From Paraburkholderia phenoliruptrix (GTDB lineage: Bacteria > Pseudomonadota > Gammaproteobacteria > Burkholderiales > Burkholderiaceae), in the NCBI RefSeq assembly GCF_902859825.1, contig NZ_CADIKB010000022.1:1-64000 (forward strand): DNA of 64,000 nt. The letters run 5' to 3'. Each line of letters starts with the position of its first letter. The first letter of the stretch is position 1. The notes under the pieces were generated by a model, which did no database searches, was not told where the DNA came from, and was given only the letters and a program-made list of their open reading frames with translations. Below are positions 62,349-64,000 of the stretch, one piece after another. The position numbers and the translations under genes were made by a program.

Positions 62349-63683
62349 CTATTGAATTGCTGAGGTTGAGTCGAGCGCCTCGGCGCGGCCGTAGCGGCGC
62401 TCGACGTAGTCACTCACGATTTGCTGGAATTCTTGCGCAATGTTCTCGCCGCGCAGCGTCTTCACCTTTTCGCCGTCGATGAACACCGGCGCAGCCGGAT
62501 TTTCACCGGAGCCCGGCAGGCTGATGCCGATGTTCGCCTGCTTCGACTCGCCTGGGCCGTTGACGATGCAACCCATCACCGCGACATGCATTTTTTCGAC
62601 GCCCGGATACTGGTCGCGCCACACCGGCATTTGCAGGCGCAGATAGGTCTGAATTTGCGATGCCAGTTCCTGGAACAACGTGCTGGTGGTGCGGCCGCAG
62701 CCGGGGCACGCGATCACCATCGGCGTGAACGAGCGCAGACCCATGGTCTGCAGGATTTCCTGGCCGACGATCACCTCACCGGTACGCGGCGCGCCCGGTT
62801 CGGGCGTGAGCGAAATGCGGATCGTGTCGCCGATGCCCTGCTGCAACAGCACGGACAATGCAGCCGTGGACGCGACGATGCCCTTCGAGCCCATGCCCGC
62901 TTCGGTCAAGCCGAGATGGAGCGCGAATTCGCAGCGGCGCGCCAGCTCGCGATAGACCGCGATCAGATCCTGAACGCCGCTCACCTTGCACGACAGAATG
63001 ATCTTGTTGCGCGAGAGGCCAAGCTCGACCGCGCGCTCCGCAGAGCCGATCGCCGACTGGATGAGCGCTTCGTACATCACGCTCTGCGCTTCCCACGGCG
63101 TGGAACGGGCGGCGTTTTCGTCCATCATTTTCGCGAGCAGGTCCTGGTCGAGACTGCCCCAGTTGACGCCGATTCGCACCGGCTTGTCGTACTTGACGGC
63201 CGCTTCGATCATCTGCGCGAATTGCGTGTCGCGCTTCGCGCCATGCCCGACGTTGCCCGGGTTGATGCGGTACTTCGATAACGCCTCGGCGCACGCGGGA
63301 TAGTCGCGCAGCAGCAGGTGGCCGTTGTAATGGAAATCGCCGACGAGCGGCACCGACACGCCCATGCGGTCGAGCTGGTCGCGCACGGCCGGCACCGCTG
63401 CAGCCGCCTCCGGTGTGTTGACCGTGATGCGCACCAGTTCCGAACCCGCCTGCGCCAGCTCCTTGATCTGGATGGCGGTGCCGATGGCGTCGGCGGTATC
63501 GGTATTCGTCATCGATTGCACGCGCACGGGCGCGTCGCCGCCGATGGTGACGAGCTGGCCGCCCCACCGGACGTCGACCGCATGCGACTTGCGCCGCGGC
63601 GCCTGACCGCCGAACACCGGCTCGTTTGACACGATCTTGCTACTGGATTGGGATTGAGCTTCGGATTGCATCGAAAAACCCAT
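62349..63683 (-). CDS. ispG: 4-hydroxy-3-methylbut-2-enyl diphosphate synthase
   Basis: IspG (GcpE) is the iron-sulfur enzyme of the methylerythritol phosphate pathway that makes HMBPP for isoprenoids. The 444-residue product has the family blocks VRVQSMTNTDTADAIGTAIQ near 53, VGDFHYNGHLLLRDYPAC near 112, RIGVNWGSLDQDLLAKMMDE near 170, and the 4Fe-4S cysteines in ACPGCGRTTSTLFQE near 332 and VAVMGCIVNGPGESK near 369. The first 35 residues are Ser/Gln-rich and variable; the start could be 63683 or 63671. A strong terminator-like hairpin separates it from rodZ upstream. The gene order rodZ-ispG-hisS is conserved. Confidence 0.96.
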   Translation of the reverse strand: MGFSMQSEAQSQSSSKIVSNEPVFGGQAPRRKSHAVDVRWGGQLVTIGGDAPVRVQSMTNTDTADAIGTAIQIKELAQAGSELVRITVNTPEAAAAVPAVRDQLDRMGVSVPLVGDFHYNGHLLLRDYPACAEALSKYRINPGNVGHGAKRDTQFAQMIEAAVKYDKPVRIGVNWGSLDQDLLAKMMDENAARSTPWEAQSVMYEALIQSAIGSAERAVELGLSRNKIILSCKVSGVQDLIAVYRELARRCEFALHLGLTEAGMGSKGIVASTAALSVLLQQGIGDTIRISLTPEPGAPRTGEVIVGQEILQTMGLRSFTPMVIACPGCGRTTSTLFQELASQIQTYLRLQMPVWRDQYPGVEKMHVAVMGCIVNGPGESKQANIGISLPGSGENPAAPVFIDGEKVKTLRGENIAQEFQQIVSDYVERRYGRAEALDSTSAIQ

Positions 63684-63722
63684 TTACGCCGCACGCGCCG
63701 CAAAAATGCAGCGCCTGAATTG

Positions 63723-63754
63723 AAAAAGCGCCGCGGTCCGGTTGGCCGCGGCGC
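63723..63754 (-). terminator. Terminator or attenuator between rodZ and ispG
   Basis: Read leftward, GCGCCGCGG (63754-63746) and CCGCGGCGC (63736-63728) form a perfect nine-base-pair GC stem with a nine-base loop, followed directly by T5. It lies 12 bases after the rodZ stop and 40 bases before ispG, so some of the rodZ transcript should stop here. Confidence 0.85.
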
Positions 63755-63766
63755 ACACCGTCTGTA

Positions 63767-64000
63767 TCAAGGCAACGCGAAGCGCGCCACGTTGCCTTTT
63801 GCCGCCGAATATTTCGACGGATCGACCGGCTGGCCGTCGAGCGTAATCGACTCGAGCCCCGCCTTGTTGCCGACCGTGACCTTGAAAGGCGCCTCGCCTG
63901 TCACTTCCTTCGTATCGCCTGCATGCACGAGGCCGGAGAACACTTCCTTGCCGTCCTTGCCGCGCACGCTGAACCAGCTATCTTGCGTCACGCGCAGCGC
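63767..64000 (-). CDS. rodZ: RodZ C-terminal fragment (partial, runs off right edge)
   Basis: Only the last 77 codons are in the window. They read ALRVTQDSWFSVRGKDGKEV, then FSGLVHAGDTKEV, PFKVTVGNKAGLESITLDGQ and VDPSKYSAAKGNVARFALP. This is the periplasmic C-terminal domain (DUF4115) of RodZ, the cytoskeletal protein that links MreB to the elongation complex and sets rod shape. The frame is open to the right edge; the apparent start at 63991 is an internal GTG, not a real start. Position directly before ispG-hisS supports the call. The helix-turn-helix and membrane parts are outside the window. Confidence 0.9.
   Translation of the reverse strand, partial: ALRVTQDSWFSVRGKDGKEVFSGLVHAGDTKEVTGEAPFKVTVGNKAGLESITLDGQPVDPSKYSAAKGNVARFALP

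Overview
The window is a high-GC proteobacterial chromosome segment. Gene content and order point to Burkholderia sensu lato, most likely Paraburkholderia or a close relative. The blocks rodZ-ispG-hisS-yfgM-bamB-der-hfq-hflX-hflK-hflC-DUF2065-hisZ-purA and cysS-glycosylase-accA-tilS-lysC-tRNA-Ser are typical of that group. The genus call is inference; the order itself is read directly.

Bases 1-15243 hold most of a type VI secretion system (T6SS) as two divergent operons around an AT-rich control region (about 8504-9071). The leftward operon is clpV/tssH, tssB, tssC, hcp, tssJ, tssK, a previously unlisted 28-residue lipoprotein ORF, and vgrG, which runs off the left edge. The rightward operon is tagK, tagJ, tssE, tssF, tssG, tssA, tightly overlapped. 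The membrane-complex genes tssL and tssM are not visible and would be expected beyond the left edge. Each operon has one single-base frameshift in its first gene: clpV just before its first Walker A, and tagK in a run of five C. The system is therefore either decaying or the sequence carries two indel errors.

Bases 15244-18694 are an accessory stretch: two unrecognised lipoproteins, a small membrane protein, an exported-protein ORF split by an in-frame amber codon, and, on the other strand, an N-terminally truncated SMC/Rad50-like ATPase lying against the 3' side of tRNA-Ser(GCT). This looks like the worn edge of a former island.

Bases 18695-40227 are housekeeping: tRNA-Ser, lysC, tilS, accA, a DNA glycosylase with a histone-H1-like tail, and cysS run leftward. 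A TPR protein, two cyclophilins and lpxH run rightward. cysE and trmJ run leftward, suhB, lplT, mutS and an exported phosphoesterase-like protein run rightward, then come slyD-like and roxA, divergent.

Bases 40228-64000 hold an alanine-rich lipoprotein, a DinG-type helicase, a YdcH-like protein, a glutamine-rich repeat protein, tex, kup, and then a long leftward housekeeping run: rodZ (partial), ispG, hisS, yfgM, bamB, der, hfq, hflX, hflK, hflC, DUF2065, hisZ, purA and a phosphoribosyltransferase. All genes in the housekeeping blocks read through without interruption, which makes the broken reading frames in the T6SS and accessory stretch stand out.

I do not see a clearly new multi-gene system. 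The best leads are the tiny lipoprotein between tssK and vgrG, the envelope-protein cluster after tssA, the truncated ATPase at the tRNA, the phased TGAC repeats in the T6SS control region, and the basic tail on the DNA glycosylase.
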